From the NCBI GenBank assembly GCA_964615375.1, contig CAZTOW010000001.1, positions 186,001-250,000 of the forward strand: a DNA stretch of 64,000 nucleotides, in the 5' to 3' direction. Under the pieces are notes generated by a model that searched no databases, was not told the origin of the DNA, and saw only the letters and a list, made by a program, of their open reading frames with translations. Every line of letters starts with the position of its first letter. Position 1 is the first letter of the stretch. The DNA is from CAZKWG01 sp964615375 (GTDB lineage: Bacteria; Myxococcota_A; UBA796; CAZKWG01). Below are positions 1 through 7,719 of the stretch, in pieces. A program made the position numbers and the translations under genes.

Positions 1-119
1 TCGCGCCCGGCTGCGTGGACCGCTTCACGGCGGAGGAGGCCGAGGACCGGCCCTGGCTGCTGGGGCTGTGGCGCAGGTTGATCTACAACGTGGGGTGGAC
101 CTGGCTGGAGGTGAGGTGA
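1..119 (+). CDS. C-terminal fragment of an unidentified protein
   Basis: The reading frame is open from the window edge (first complete codon at base 3) to a TGA at 117-119, giving 38 residues that end in a Trp/Arg-rich stretch (LWRRLIYNVGWTWLEVR). The stop overlaps the GTG start of the next gene in a GTGA arrangement, which suggests translational coupling and supports this as a real coding end. The fragment is too short to assign to a family. The hydrophobic, aromatic tail could be a membrane-associated helix, but that is only a guess. Confidence 0.5.
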   Translation, partial: APGCVDRFTAEEAEDRPWLLGLWRRLIYNVGWTWLEVR

Positions 120-1036
120 GGGTCCTGTACGCGCTGCTCGGCCACCTGTGGACCGTGATCCCCACGGTCATCGACCGCGTCCGGCCCGCGACCACGCCCC
201 CCGGCGAGCCCTGGTCGGTCGCGATCCCCGACCCGGTGGCGGGGACGGTCACGCTCACGGGCACGCTCCACGATCCGGGGGCCGAGAGCCTGGTGGTGCT
301 GATCCACGGGCTCGGGGGCACGCAGGACGTGCGCTACGTCAAGACGGCGGCGTCGGCGGTGGTGGCGCGCGGGCATGCCGCGCTGCGCCTCGGGTTGCGC
401 GGCTCGGACCGGGGCGGGGACCTCTTCCACGGCGGCATGGCGGACGATCTGCTGGCCGCGCTCCAGAGCCCGACCCTGGGCCGCTTCCGCCGGATCTACC
501 TGCTCGGGTTCTCCATGGGCGGGACGCTCTCCCTGCTCGCCTGCTGCGAGGAGACCCTCGACAGCCGGGTGCGGGCGGTGGCCGCCGTGGGCTCGCCGCT
601 GGACATGCACGTCTGCCAGCGCCACATGGACGCCCCGGCGCGCCTGGTCTACCGGCGCTGGGTCTTCAAGAACATGCGCGAGGTCCACGCCGCCGCGGTG
701 CGCCAGGGGCGGCTGCATGGCGCGGACGCGGACGTCTCCAAGGTGGACCGCTTCCGGGACTGGGACGCCCGGGTGGTGGTCCCCCGCTTCGGGTTCCGCG
801 ACGTGGACCACTACCACGAGGCCATCAGCCTGACGGGGCGGGCCGGGAGGATCCGGGTCCCCGCCCTGCTGCTGGCCGCGCGCCACGACCCGATGATCCC
901 GCTCGAGGCCGTGTACACGGCCTTGAAGGACGGAGATTCCCGGCTGGAGGTTCGGGAGATCGACGTGGGCGGCCACGTCTACGTGCCGCGGGGCGCCGTC
1001 GAGGGCGTGCTGGACTGGCTGCTGGCCCAGGCCTGA
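116..1036 (+). CDS. Alpha/beta hydrolase (YheT-like)
   Basis: A 306-residue predicted serine hydrolase. An oxyanion-type HGLGG motif lies near residues 64-68 and the nucleophile elbow GFSMGG near 131-136 (Ser about 133). The acid is probably in ARHDPMIP and the catalytic His in DVGGHVYVP near the C-terminus. The order and spacing fit the alpha/beta hydrolase fold, and the HG-LGG pattern resembles YheT-type esterases. The substrate is unknown. I chose the GTG at 116 because it overlaps the upstream stop by four bases and has a TGGAGG-like Shine-Dalgarno. An in-frame GTG at 68 would lie deep inside the upstream gene. There is no signal peptide, so it is probably cytoplasmic. Confidence 0.85.
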   Translation: MRVLYALLGHLWTVIPTVIDRVRPATTPPGEPWSVAIPDPVAGTVTLTGTLHDPGAESLVVLIHGLGGTQDVRYVKTAASAVVARGHAALRLGLRGSDRGGDLFHGGMADDLLAALQSPTLGRFRRIYLLGFSMGGTLSLLACCEETLDSRVRAVAAVGSPLDMHVCQRHMDAPARLVYRRWVFKNMREVHAAAVRQGRLHGADADVSKVDRFRDWDARVVVPRFGFRDVDHYHEAISLTGRAGRIRVPALLLAARHDPMIPLEAVYTALKDGDSRLEVREIDVGGHVYVPRGAVEGVLDWLLAQA

Positions 1037-1049
1037 GGCCGCTCAGGCC
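1030..1049. terminator. Palindrome spanning two convergent stop codons
   Basis: Perfect 8-bp arms GGCCTGAG and CTCAGGCC flank a GCCG loop. The left arm contains the stop of the plus-strand hydrolase and the right arm contains the stop of the minus-strand SDR, placed symmetrically. It is probably a two-way terminator. There is no clear T-tract, as is common in very GC-rich bacteria. Confidence 0.6.
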
Positions 1050-1657
1050 CGGAGCGGGAGCAGGGCGCCGTTGACGTTGCCGCCCTCCGCGGAGAGCAGG
1101 AAGCCCAGGGTCTCGGCGACGCGGGCCAGCGGCACGAGGCGCGCGGGGTCCATGCTGGCCCGGTTCATCGGCGTGTCCAGGGTCGTGGGCAGCACGGCGT
1201 TGGCGGTGATGCCAGTCCCGGCGAGCTCCGCGGCGAGCGTCTGGATGAGGGCGTTGACCGCGCTCTTGGAGACGACGTAGGCCGCCATCCCCGGGGGCAG
1301 GGAGAGGCTCGCCGCCGCGCTGACGGCCACGATGCGCCCGCCGCCCCCCGCCCGCAGGTGGGGGATCACGGCGCGGGCGCAGTTCACGGTCGTCAGCAGG
1401 TTCATGGACAGCAGCCGGCTCCAGGTCGCCGCGTCGCTCTCCTCCACCGAGCCCATGGCGAAGCCGCCCACCAGGTGGACGAGACCGTACAGTCCATCGC
1501 CCGCCGCGGCGTCCACTGCGGCCTTGACGCTGGCGGCGTCCGACAGGTCCACCCCGGTCTCCAGGGACAGGACGACGCACTCATAGGTCTGGGAGAGGTG
1601 GCTCACCACGGCGCCGCCGAGGTTGCCGGTGCCGCCGGTGACGATCAGTCGCTTCAT
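1043..1657 (-). CDS. Short-chain dehydrogenase/reductase (SDR)
   Basis: A 204-residue SDR. The nucleotide-binding motif TGGTGNLG is at residues 7-14, and the catalytic YxxxK is seen as AAYVVSK after a Ser-rich strand (IVAVSAAAS). The length is short but complete for a classical SDR; the C-terminal substrate loop is compact (TTLDTPMNRASMDP). The start has a GAGAGGA Shine-Dalgarno. It is the last gene of a minus-strand run after the FG-GAP and tetraheme lipoproteins, only 10 bp downstream of the cytochrome gene. Substrate and cofactor preference cannot be read from the sequence. The fold is secure, the role unknown. Confidence 0.85.
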   Translation of the reverse strand: MKRLIVTGGTGNLGGAVVSHLSQTYECVVLSLETGVDLSDAASVKAAVDAAAGDGLYGLVHLVGGFAMGSVEESDAATWSRLLSMNLLTTVNCARAVIPHLRAGGGGRIVAVSAAASLSLPPGMAAYVVSKSAVNALIQTLAAELAGTGITANAVLPTTLDTPMNRASMDPARLVPLARVAETLGFLLSAEGGNVNGALLPLRA

Positions 1658-1667
1658 GGAGATCCTC

Positions 1668-2186
1668 TCAGCGGTGCGGGCTCGGGGCGCCGGGTCGCGC
1701 CGCGTCCTGGCCCGGCGTGTGGCACTCCGAGCACAGGCTGTTCATGTGCTGGGTGCTGGGGTAGCCGTTGGTCCCGTCCAGGACGTGACAGCCCTCGCAG
1801 CCCAGCGTGGGGGGCTCGGTGCTGCAGTCCAGGGCCCCGCAGCCGCAGTCGCTCTGGACCTCCTCGGGCACGGATCCATCCGGGCCGCGGTGGCAGTCCA
1901 CGCAGACCCAGTGGGTCGTCTCCAGGGTCTCCGCGCCGTCGTTGCCGCAGAGGTGACAGGCGAAGCACATGGTGCCGTCGGTGGGCTCGGCGTGGGCCTG
2001 GGCGGGGCCCATGGGGCCCTCGGAGCCGCTCTCGCCGCTGTGGGGGGAGCCGCTGTGTTGGGAGCCGGTGTGTGGGGAGCCGGTGTGCGGCTTCCCGGTC
2101 TCCGGGGAGGCCTCGCTCTCCTTCGGGGAGCCGTCCTGGGAGCCTCCCGCGCAGGCCAGCAGCGCGAGGAAGAGAAGTGAGCGCAT
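1668..2186 (-). CDS. Lipoprotein tetraheme c-type cytochrome-like protein
   Basis: 172 residues. A very short lipoprotein signal (MRSLLFLALLAC) is followed by a Gly/Ser/Thr/His-rich linker made of repeats like TGSPHTGSQHSG, then a Cys-rich domain with four CxxCH heme c motifs (CFACH, CVDCH, CEGCH, CSECH) and extra Cys in CGCGALDC. Heme attachment would have to occur after export, so an envelope electron-transfer role is inferred. The ATG has a strong GGGAGGAGG Shine-Dalgarno. It sits between an ASPIC/UnbV FG-GAP lipoprotein (44 bp upstream) and an SDR (10 bp downstream). No exact cytochrome family is recognised. The linker is a low-complexity spacer. Confidence 0.8.
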   Translation of the reverse strand: MRSLLFLALLACAGGSQDGSPKESEASPETGKPHTGSPHTGSQHSGSPHSGESGSEGPMGPAQAHAEPTDGTMCFACHLCGNDGAETLETTHWVCVDCHRGPDGSVPEEVQSDCGCGALDCSTEPPTLGCEGCHVLDGTNGYPSTQHMNSLCSECHTPGQDAARPGAPSPHR

Positions 2187-2230
2187 CCGTTGCCTCCTCC
2201 CTGGAGCATAGCGCCTCGACGCGCCGGAGC

Positions 2231-4684
2231 CTACTCCTCCGTCGCCAGGCCCGTCCCCTCGACCAGCCGGTAGCGCCCGCCAGGGGAGACGCCCTCGAAG
2301 ACCTCGGTGTCGCCGCCCGCCCAGCGCACCGTGACGAGATCGACGCTGTCGGCGTCCCCCAGCCCGAAGTGGAGCAGGCGCGGCTTCTGGGTGTTCCAGT
2401 GCCCGTTGCCCAGGGTCATGTCGCGGAGCTGCTGCACACCGCCGGCCTCCACCCAGACCCGCGCTCCGGCGCCGTCGCGGTTGGTGCGCGTGCCCTCCAG
2501 CACGATGTCCACCCAGGCGCGATCCTGTCCCACCGTGTTCTGGTAGAGGTGGAGGTAGGGCGCGCCCGAGCGGTCGGCGATGATCAGATCCTCGTCCCCG
2601 TCCTCGTCGTGGTCCAGCCAGAGCACGCTGACGGCGTCCTCCACGATGACGCCGGTCTCGTAGGTGATGTCGGTGAAGCCCGCCGCGCCGTCGTTTCGGT
2701 AGACTCGGGCGTAGTGTTGGGTGTACAGGGAGGCGATGGCCAGGTCCAGGTCCATGTCGTTGTCGAAGTCGGCCCACTGGGCGTTGACGTCGCCTTCGTC
2801 GTAGATGAAGCCGTAATCCTCGCGCAGGTTGTCGAAGGCGTAGTCGGGCGCGCCCTGGTTGACCAGGAACATGCTGGGGTCTCCCCAGGGCTGGGTGCGC
2901 GGGTGGGCCAGGTTGGCCATGTAGTAGTCCACGTCCCCGTCGTTGTCGAAGTCGCCCCACTCGCCGCCGTAGGTGTGGCCGCCCGGGTAGCCCTCGTACG
3001 GGCTCTCCTCGTCGTCGTGCGCGGCGCCCTTCTCCAGCGCGACGTCCAGATAGGTCCCGTCGCACTGGCTCTCCCAGAGCTGGTTGTCGTAGAGGTGGTA
3101 GTTGCCGACGAAGATGTCCGGGCAGCCGTCGTCGTTGTAGTCGTTCCAGTTCACCCCGTAGACCGACCAGGGCTCGGGCAGCTCGAGCCCGGCTGAGGCG
3201 AGCGCGTCGGTGAAGGTCCCGTCGCCCGCGCCCTCGTAGTAACGATCCTGCACGGCCGGGTCGTCCGGGTAGTGCTCCAGCCAGTTGCCGAAGTACAGAT
3301 CGAGGCTCCCGTCCAGGTTCCCGTCGCCGAAGCCGGCGGCGGTGGTAGGCTCGCGCACCTCGAGCCCGGCGTCCTCGACCGCGGTGAAGCTGCCCGTCCC
3401 GTCGTTCAGCAGCATCCGCGAGGGGAAGTCCTCGTCGATCTGCCCGTCGCAGTCGTTGTCGCGCCCGTCCTCGAGCTCGGCGAGGCCGGGGGCGTCGTCG
3501 GCGTGGGTGTCGTCGCAGTCCCCGTCGGCGATGCTGGTACCGTCGCCGTCGGCGTCCGAGGTGTCCGTGCCGTCGTCGGCGACGAGATCGCAGTCGTCGT
3601 CCTTGCCGTCGGTCTCCTCGGTGGCGCCGGGGTAGGCGCTGCTGTCCGTGTCGTCGCAGTCGCCCTCGCTCTTGGTGAAGCCGTCCCCGTCGTCGTCAGC
3701 GCCTACGTAGTTGGCGGCGAAGGCGTCCTGGTCTCCGTCGTTGTCCACGTCGCCGAACAAAAGCATCCCGGCATAGACGACCTCCGGCCAGGGGTCGCCG
3801 CCCGCGCTGAACGCGCCCGCCCCGTCGCCCAGCCACAGCGTGGGCGTGCCCGGGTAGGTCACGACGTCCTGGTGCCCGTCGCCGTTGACGTCGGCGATGG
3901 TCGCGTAGGCCGAGACGTCCGCGGAGAACGCCGCGTCCACGTCCTCCTGCATCCAGCGCTCCTCGTCCGCCCAGGCGCAGAAGGTCTCGCCCTCCAACTC
4001 CATGTTGTAGTTCCCGTCGATGCCGTAGGGTACGTCCTCCCGCTTGATGAGCAGCAGCGCGCGGCTGGTCTCGCCCTCGTTCAGGTCGATGACGGCCACG
4101 GTGGGGCTGCCGGTCTCCAGGTACTCGTTGACGATCATGTAGTGTTGGGTGGGCAGCAGGAACACGCCGTCCGCCGAGACGTCGATCTCCACCCACTGCC
4201 GCCCGCCCGAGGCGTCCACCTCGACGTCGAAGGGGCCGGCGAGGGTGGCGCCCTCCGTGTCCAGGTCCGGCCAGCTCGCCGGGTAGCTTCGCCCCCAGGT
4301 GTGCATGAGCCGCACCCGGGCCGTGCCGGTGCCGGCGGCGTACTGCACGCGGATGGTGCGGACGTGGAAGGGGTGGGGCGGGATCACTTTCATGGTCTCG
4401 GCGGAGCCGGCCCGGAAGTCCTCGTAGCTGGAGATGTAGCCCAGGTAGGAGCCGCCCGGGTCGGTGACCGTCTCCTCCGTCAGCGCGGCGTCCCAGGCCG
4501 CGCCCCCGCAGAAGCGGTCGAACTCCTCCCCTGGCGCGGGGGGCGCGCTCTCGCCCGTGTGGCCGCTCTCGGCGGTCTCGGCCTGGGAGTCAGGGGGAGC
4601 GCTGTCGTCGGGGGGCGAGGACTCCGGGGCGGTGTCCTTGTCGTCGGCGCAGGCCAGCAGGGCGAGGAGGAGGAGAGGGCGCAT
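2231..4684 (-). CDS. FG-GAP/VCBS lipoprotein with MopE-type repeats and ASPIC/UnbV domain
   Basis: 817 residues. The lipoprotein signal MRPLLLLALLAC leads into a Ser/Thr/Glu/Pro linker. Next comes a domain without recognised motifs, then FG-GAP/VCBS calcium-loop repeats (DVNGDGHQDVV, DVDNDGDQD, DFDNDGDVDYY, DFDNDMDLD). These are interrupted by Asp-Cys repeats (DGDCDDTDSSAYPGA, DNDCDGQIDED) like the MopE putative metal-binding motif. The C-terminal 90 residues match ASPIC/UnbV (GTRTNRDGAGARV ... VTVRWAGG). The predicted role is a surface-exposed calcium-stabilised beta-propeller. A TTG start 36 bp upstream is possible, but it would put extra residues before the lipoprotein signal. It is probably cotranscribed with the tetraheme lipoprotein and SDR. 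Confidence 0.85.
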   Translation of the reverse strand: MRPLLLLALLACADDKDTAPESSPPDDSAPPDSQAETAESGHTGESAPPAPGEEFDRFCGGAAWDAALTEETVTDPGGSYLGYISSYEDFRAGSAETMKVIPPHPFHVRTIRVQYAAGTGTARVRLMHTWGRSYPASWPDLDTEGATLAGPFDVEVDASGGRQWVEIDVSADGVFLLPTQHYMIVNEYLETGSPTVAVIDLNEGETSRALLLIKREDVPYGIDGNYNMELEGETFCAWADEERWMQEDVDAAFSADVSAYATIADVNGDGHQDVVTYPGTPTLWLGDGAGAFSAGGDPWPEVVYAGMLLFGDVDNDGDQDAFAANYVGADDDGDGFTKSEGDCDDTDSSAYPGATEETDGKDDDCDLVADDGTDTSDADGDGTSIADGDCDDTHADDAPGLAELEDGRDNDCDGQIDEDFPSRMLLNDGTGSFTAVEDAGLEVREPTTAAGFGDGNLDGSLDLYFGNWLEHYPDDPAVQDRYYEGAGDGTFTDALASAGLELPEPWSVYGVNWNDYNDDGCPDIFVGNYHLYDNQLWESQCDGTYLDVALEKGAAHDDEESPYEGYPGGHTYGGEWGDFDNDGDVDYYMANLAHPRTQPWGDPSMFLVNQGAPDYAFDNLREDYGFIYDEGDVNAQWADFDNDMDLDLAIASLYTQHYARVYRNDGAAGFTDITYETGVIVEDAVSVLWLDHDEDGDEDLIIADRSGAPYLHLYQNTVGQDRAWVDIVLEGTRTNRDGAGARVWVEAGGVQQLRDMTLGNGHWNTQKPRLLHFGLGDADSVDLVTVRWAGGDTEVFEGVSPGGRYRLVEGTGLATEE

Positions 4685-4784
4685 GATCGCTGTATACGGC
4701 GCGGCGAGGGCCCGGAGCAAGGGATCGCCCGTCCGCGTTGCGCCTTGGAGCCCGGCCCGCTATCGTGAGGGCGTGGAGGGGGCG

Positions 4785-5165
4785 ATGATCTTCCTGTTCC
4801 TGGGGCTCGCGCTGGCGGATGAGGTGGACACCTTCCCCGAGACCTGCCTGATGGAGTACTACGACGCCGCGCACTGCACGTCCTGCAGCGCGTCCTACGA
4901 GGGCGACGAGGAGTGCCAGGCGCTGGGCGAGGCGGGCAAGGAGCGGGCCTGCGTGAGCGCGGGCGGCTCCTTCTGGTCCGAGATCTGGTGCGATCCCGGC
5001 TACACCACGCCCATCTCGGGTCCGAACGCCGAGGGCGAGGACAGCGAGTCGGAGAAGGAGGGCGGCACCTGCGGTGACGGCTGCAGCTCGGCGGCGGGTG
5101 GCGGCGCGGCGGCGGCGGGGCTCGCGCTGAGCCTGCTGCTGGCCCGGCGGCGCCGCGAGGCGTGA
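4785..5165 (+). CDS. Secreted Cys-rich protein with MYXO-CTERM-like tail
   Basis: 126 residues. A signal peptide (MIFLFLGLALA, probable cleavage before DEVDT) is followed by a Cys-containing region (CLMEYYDAAHCTSCSASY) and an acidic linker. It ends in a tripartite tail: Cys/Ser motif (CGDGCSS), Gly/Ala/Leu hydrophobic segment and a terminal Arg cluster (LLLARRRREA). That architecture is the one described for MYXO-CTERM and related C-terminal sorting signals; I see no exact consensus, so it is called 'like'. The ATG has a GGAGGGGG Shine-Dalgarno. The stop overlaps the next gene by four bases (GTGA). The role of the mature protein is unknown. Confidence 0.75.
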   Translation: MIFLFLGLALADEVDTFPETCLMEYYDAAHCTSCSASYEGDEECQALGEAGKERACVSAGGSFWSEIWCDPGYTTPISGPNAEGEDSESEKEGGTCGDGCSSAAGGGAAAAGLALSLLLARRRREA

Positions 5166-5509
5166 AGGGCTGGCTGATCGCCTTCCTGTTCACGCAGGCG
5201 GTGGAGGTCCCGGTCTGGACGGTTGCGCTCACCCGAGACGGGCCGGCGCGCAGCCTCCCCGTGCGCCTGGAGCTCGCCTTCCTGGCCAGCCTCGCCACCC
5301 ACCCGCTGGCCTGGATCATCGCCTGGGACCTCGCCGCCCTCTGGCCGGGCGGGCGGGAGGAGGGCCGCGTCGTCTCGGTCGCCCTGGCGGAGCTCTTCGC
5401 CTGGGGGGTGGAGGCGCGGCTGATGCGCCACCTCGGGCTCGCCCGCGCTGGGTGGTGGTCGCTGGCGGCGAACCTGCTCAGCTACGGGCTGGGGCGGGTG
5501 GTGTGGTGA
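5162..5509 (+). CDS. Small multi-pass membrane protein, unknown
   Basis: 115 residues with about three or four hydrophobic segments (WLIAFLFTQAVEVPVWTVAL; LELAFLASLATHPLAWIIAW; a C-terminal segment near SLAANLLSYGLGRVVW). It starts at a GTG that overlaps the stop of the upstream secreted protein by four bases, so the two are probably translated together and may work together. The GDGPARSLPVR-like loops and the conserved-looking THPLAW give no family I recognise. The coupling to a protein with a sorting-signal-like tail is the only functional clue. Confidence 0.65.
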   Translation: MKGWLIAFLFTQAVEVPVWTVALTRDGPARSLPVRLELAFLASLATHPLAWIIAWDLAALWPGGREEGRVVSVALAELFAWGVEARLMRHLGLARAGWWSLAANLLSYGLGRVVW

Positions 5510-5518
5510 TTGGACCAC

Positions 5519-5534
5519 AATTCGGACCCGAATT
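5519..5534. promoter_or_regulatory. Inverted repeat, candidate operator of the toxin-antitoxin operon
   Basis: AATTCGG, two bases, CCGAATT. It shares the CCGAATT half-site with the palindrome 14 bp further on. The antitoxin start is about 50 bp downstream, so it is well placed for autoregulation. Confidence 0.6.
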
Positions 5535-5547
5535 CACCCCTTGTTTC

Positions 5548-5565
5548 TCATCCGAATTCGGATGA
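5548..5565. promoter_or_regulatory. 18-bp perfect palindrome, candidate antitoxin operator
   Basis: The sequence TCATCCGAATTCGGATGA reads the same on both strands and lies 20 bp before the antitoxin ATG, just upstream of its GGGGGGAGG ribosome-binding site. Type II antitoxins of the Phd/YefM family typically bind such palindromes to repress their own operon. With the upstream CCGAATT repeat it makes two tandem operator sites. Confidence 0.7.
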
Positions 5566-5584
5566 TAATTGGGGGGAGGTGTTC

Positions 5585-5875
5585 ATGCCCCCGCTCCGTC
5601 TCGCCCAGGACATTCGCCCGGTCACCGACCTGAAGGCCCACGGCGCGGAGATCGTCCGCCAGGTGGAGGAGGGTCGGCCGGTCGTGTTGAGCCGGCACGG
5701 TCGCGCGGTCGCGGTCATGCTCTCGGCGAGCGCCTATGACGAGCTGATGGCCCAGACCGACACCGCGGCGCTCCGCCGGGCGGTCTCAGAGGCGGAGGCT
5801 GAGCTGGAGGGTGGGGGATCGCTGGCGCACGACGAGGTGCGCTCCCGCCTCCAGGGGCTCCTGGATGAAGCGTGA
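5585..5875 (+). CDS. Phd/YefM-family antitoxin
   Basis: 96 residues with the Phd/YefM N-terminal DNA-binding domain: ALRLAQDIRPVTDLKAHG-like start, then EEGRPVVLSRHGRAVAVMLSASAYDEL, the family signature in which an antitoxin binds palindromic operators. The C-terminal 40 residues are acidic and helical (AVSEAEAELEGG ... VRSRLQGLLDEA), as expected of a toxin-neutralising tail. The ATG has a near-perfect GGGGGGAGG Shine-Dalgarno; longer in-frame openings run back into the operator region. The stop overlaps the toxin start by 11 bp, giving coupled synthesis with antitoxin first. Two palindromes immediately upstream are probable binding sites. Confidence 0.9.
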   Translation: MPPLRLAQDIRPVTDLKAHGAEIVRQVEEGRPVVLSRHGRAVAVMLSASAYDELMAQTDTAALRRAVSEAEAELEGGGSLAHDEVRSRLQGLLDEA

Positions 5876-6179
5876 GGCCGCCGAGCGCCTGCGCTGGACC
5901 CCGTCGGCGGAGCGAGACGTCGAGGCCGCTTTTCGCTGGCTGAAGACCCGGAACCCACACGCGGCGAGGGCCTTCGTCACCCAGGTCCTCATCGCCATCG
6001 AGCGCCTGCCCGTCCACCCCGAGCTTGGCGCCGTGGAGCCCGCGTTGGAGCCTGCCGGGAGATATCGCGCGCTCGTCGTCGGGAGCTACAAGGTCATCTA
6101 TCGCCTGGAGCAGGATCTCGTGCTGATCCTCCGCGTCTGGGACGCGCGACGGGATCCCGAGGCGCTCGAGCTGCCCTGA
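5865..6179 (+). CDS. ParE/RelE-family toxin
   Basis: 104 residues with the ParE/RelE fold signatures: WTPSAERDVEAAFRWLKTRNPHAARAF, then RYRALVVGSYKVIYRLEQDLVLILRVWDARRDPE. The closing VWDARRDP motif is typical of the plasmid-stabilisation (ParE-like) branch. ParE-type toxins act on DNA gyrase and RelE-type toxins cut mRNA on the ribosome; sequence alone does not decide here. It starts inside the antitoxin gene (11-bp overlap), so it is almost certainly a two-gene toxin-antitoxin operon. The chromosomal setting beside a transporter gives no further clue. Confidence 0.88.
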   Translation: MKREAAERLRWTPSAERDVEAAFRWLKTRNPHAARAFVTQVLIAIERLPVHPELGAVEPALEPAGRYRALVVGSYKVIYRLEQDLVLILRVWDARRDPEALELP

Positions 6180-6196
6180 GCGAGCTCCCGCGCGTA

Positions 6197-7660
6197 TCAC
6201 CCCTTCCCGCCCATCGCCTTCATCAGCACCAGGTAGCTCCCAAACGCCACCCCGAAGCCCACGAACCAGGCGTAGTCGTAGAGCGGGCGCAGGCTGGGGA
6301 CCACGAGCCCGATCCAGGCCGCCCCGCAGCCCAGGAGGGTCGCCACCACCGCCGCCGGGTTCCACCCGGAGCTGTAGCGGTAGGCCCCATCCTTGAGGTA
6401 CAGATCCGCCAGAACCAGGTTCTTGCCGCGCACGAACCAGTAGTCGGCGATGAGCACGCCGGCGATGGTGCCGAGCCCGCCCGAGTAGCCCAGCAACCAC
6501 TGGAAGATGTAGCCGCTCGGGTCGGCGAGCAGCTTCCAGGGCTGCATGAGGATGCCGATGATCCCGGTGATGAGCCCGCCGGTCTTGAAGTTGATGTACT
6601 TCGGGAAGGCGTTGGCGAAGTCGTTGGCCGGAGAGACGACGTTGGCGGCGATGTTCACGCTGAGCGTGGCCACGACGATGGTGAACATGGAGACGGCGAC
6701 CACCACCGGCTGGGTGAACTTGCCGACCAGGGCGACCGGATCCCAGATGGTCTCGCCGTAGATGATGGCGCTGGCGGACGTGATGAACACGCCCATCGCG
6801 GCGAAGACCGTCATCGTGGTGGGCAGCGCCACCACCTGCCCGACCATCTGCTCGCGCTGGCTGCGGCCGAAGCGCGTGAAGTCGGGCATGTTCAGCGAGA
6901 GCGTCGCCCAGAAGCCGATCATCGCCGTCAGCGAGGGCACGAAGACCTTGAAGAACTCGCCCGTGGTGGCGAACTTGCCGGGCTGCTGCATGATCTCGCC
7001 GAGCCCGTCGGCCTCCCCGTAAGCCCAGACCACCAGCACGCCCGTCATGATCAGCACGAAGGGCGCCGCCCAGTTCTCCACGATCCGCAGCAGGTCCATG
7101 CCGCGGTACACGATGAGGATGTTCAGGGCCCAGAACAGCAGGAAGGAGATCCACTCGCCGACCGCGAAGCCGCCGATCTCCCCGCCCAGCGTGGCCCAGC
7201 CCGGCCAGAGCGCGACGAAGAAGGTGTGGAGCGCCTCACCGCCGATCCAGGCCTGGATGCCGAACCACCCGCAGGCCACGATGGCCCGCATCAGCGCCGG
7301 CAGGTTGGAGCCGTAGGTGCCGTAGCTGGCGCGGGCGAAGACCGGGAAGGGGATGCCGTACTTCGTGCCCGGGTGGGAGTTCGCCAGGATCGGCACCAGG
7401 ACGATGATGTTGCCCAGCGCGATGGTGAACAGCGCCTGCGACCAGCTCATCCCCGCGCCGATGAGGCCGCTGGCCAGCATGTAGGTCGGGATGCAGTGCG
7501 CCATGGAGATCCACAGCGCCGCGAAGTTGTAGGTGTTCCAGGTGCGCTCGGCCACCTTGACGGGGGCCAGGTCTTCGTTGTTCAGCGGGCTGTCGTGAAT
7601 CTGGGCGTAGCCCGCCGCATCCAGCTCGACCCGTCCGTCCGCGTGCGCGATCTCTGCCAT
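6197..7660 (-). CDS. NCS1-family nucleobase/hydantoin:cation symporter
   Basis: 487 residues with about 12 hydrophobic segments. The NCS1 signatures are clear: an N-terminal NEDLAPV...RTWNTYNFAALWISM, then GIPFPVFARASYGTYGSN and CGWFGIQAWIGG. These correspond to the substrate and sodium-site regions of the hydantoin transporter Mhp1 and allantoin permease PucI. It is an inner-membrane symporter for a purine, pyrimidine, allantoin or hydantoin. The substrate cannot be fixed because no catabolic genes lie nearby. The ATG has a GAGGTGA Shine-Dalgarno. It is convergent with the toxin gene (17 bp apart). Confidence 0.92.
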   Translation of the reverse strand: MAEIAHADGRVELDAAGYAQIHDSPLNNEDLAPVKVAERTWNTYNFAALWISMAHCIPTYMLASGLIGAGMSWSQALFTIALGNIIVLVPILANSHPGTKYGIPFPVFARASYGTYGSNLPALMRAIVACGWFGIQAWIGGEALHTFFVALWPGWATLGGEIGGFAVGEWISFLLFWALNILIVYRGMDLLRIVENWAAPFVLIMTGVLVVWAYGEADGLGEIMQQPGKFATTGEFFKVFVPSLTAMIGFWATLSLNMPDFTRFGRSQREQMVGQVVALPTTMTVFAAMGVFITSASAIIYGETIWDPVALVGKFTQPVVVAVSMFTIVVATLSVNIAANVVSPANDFANAFPKYINFKTGGLITGIIGILMQPWKLLADPSGYIFQWLLGYSGGLGTIAGVLIADYWFVRGKNLVLADLYLKDGAYRYSSGWNPAAVVATLLGCGAAWIGLVVPSLRPLYDYAWFVGFGVAFGSYLVLMKAMGGKG

Positions 7661-7719
7661 GAGCTCACCTCGTCGGGCGAGCCTACGACAGGAGGATCGT
7701 CGCCGTCAATTCTCCGGCT

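Noticed and set aside
1969..2110. Repeats encoding SPHTG/GSQHSG as a possible CRISPR-like or satellite array
   Set aside because: They are in frame within a lipoprotein linker, degenerate, and have no spacers.
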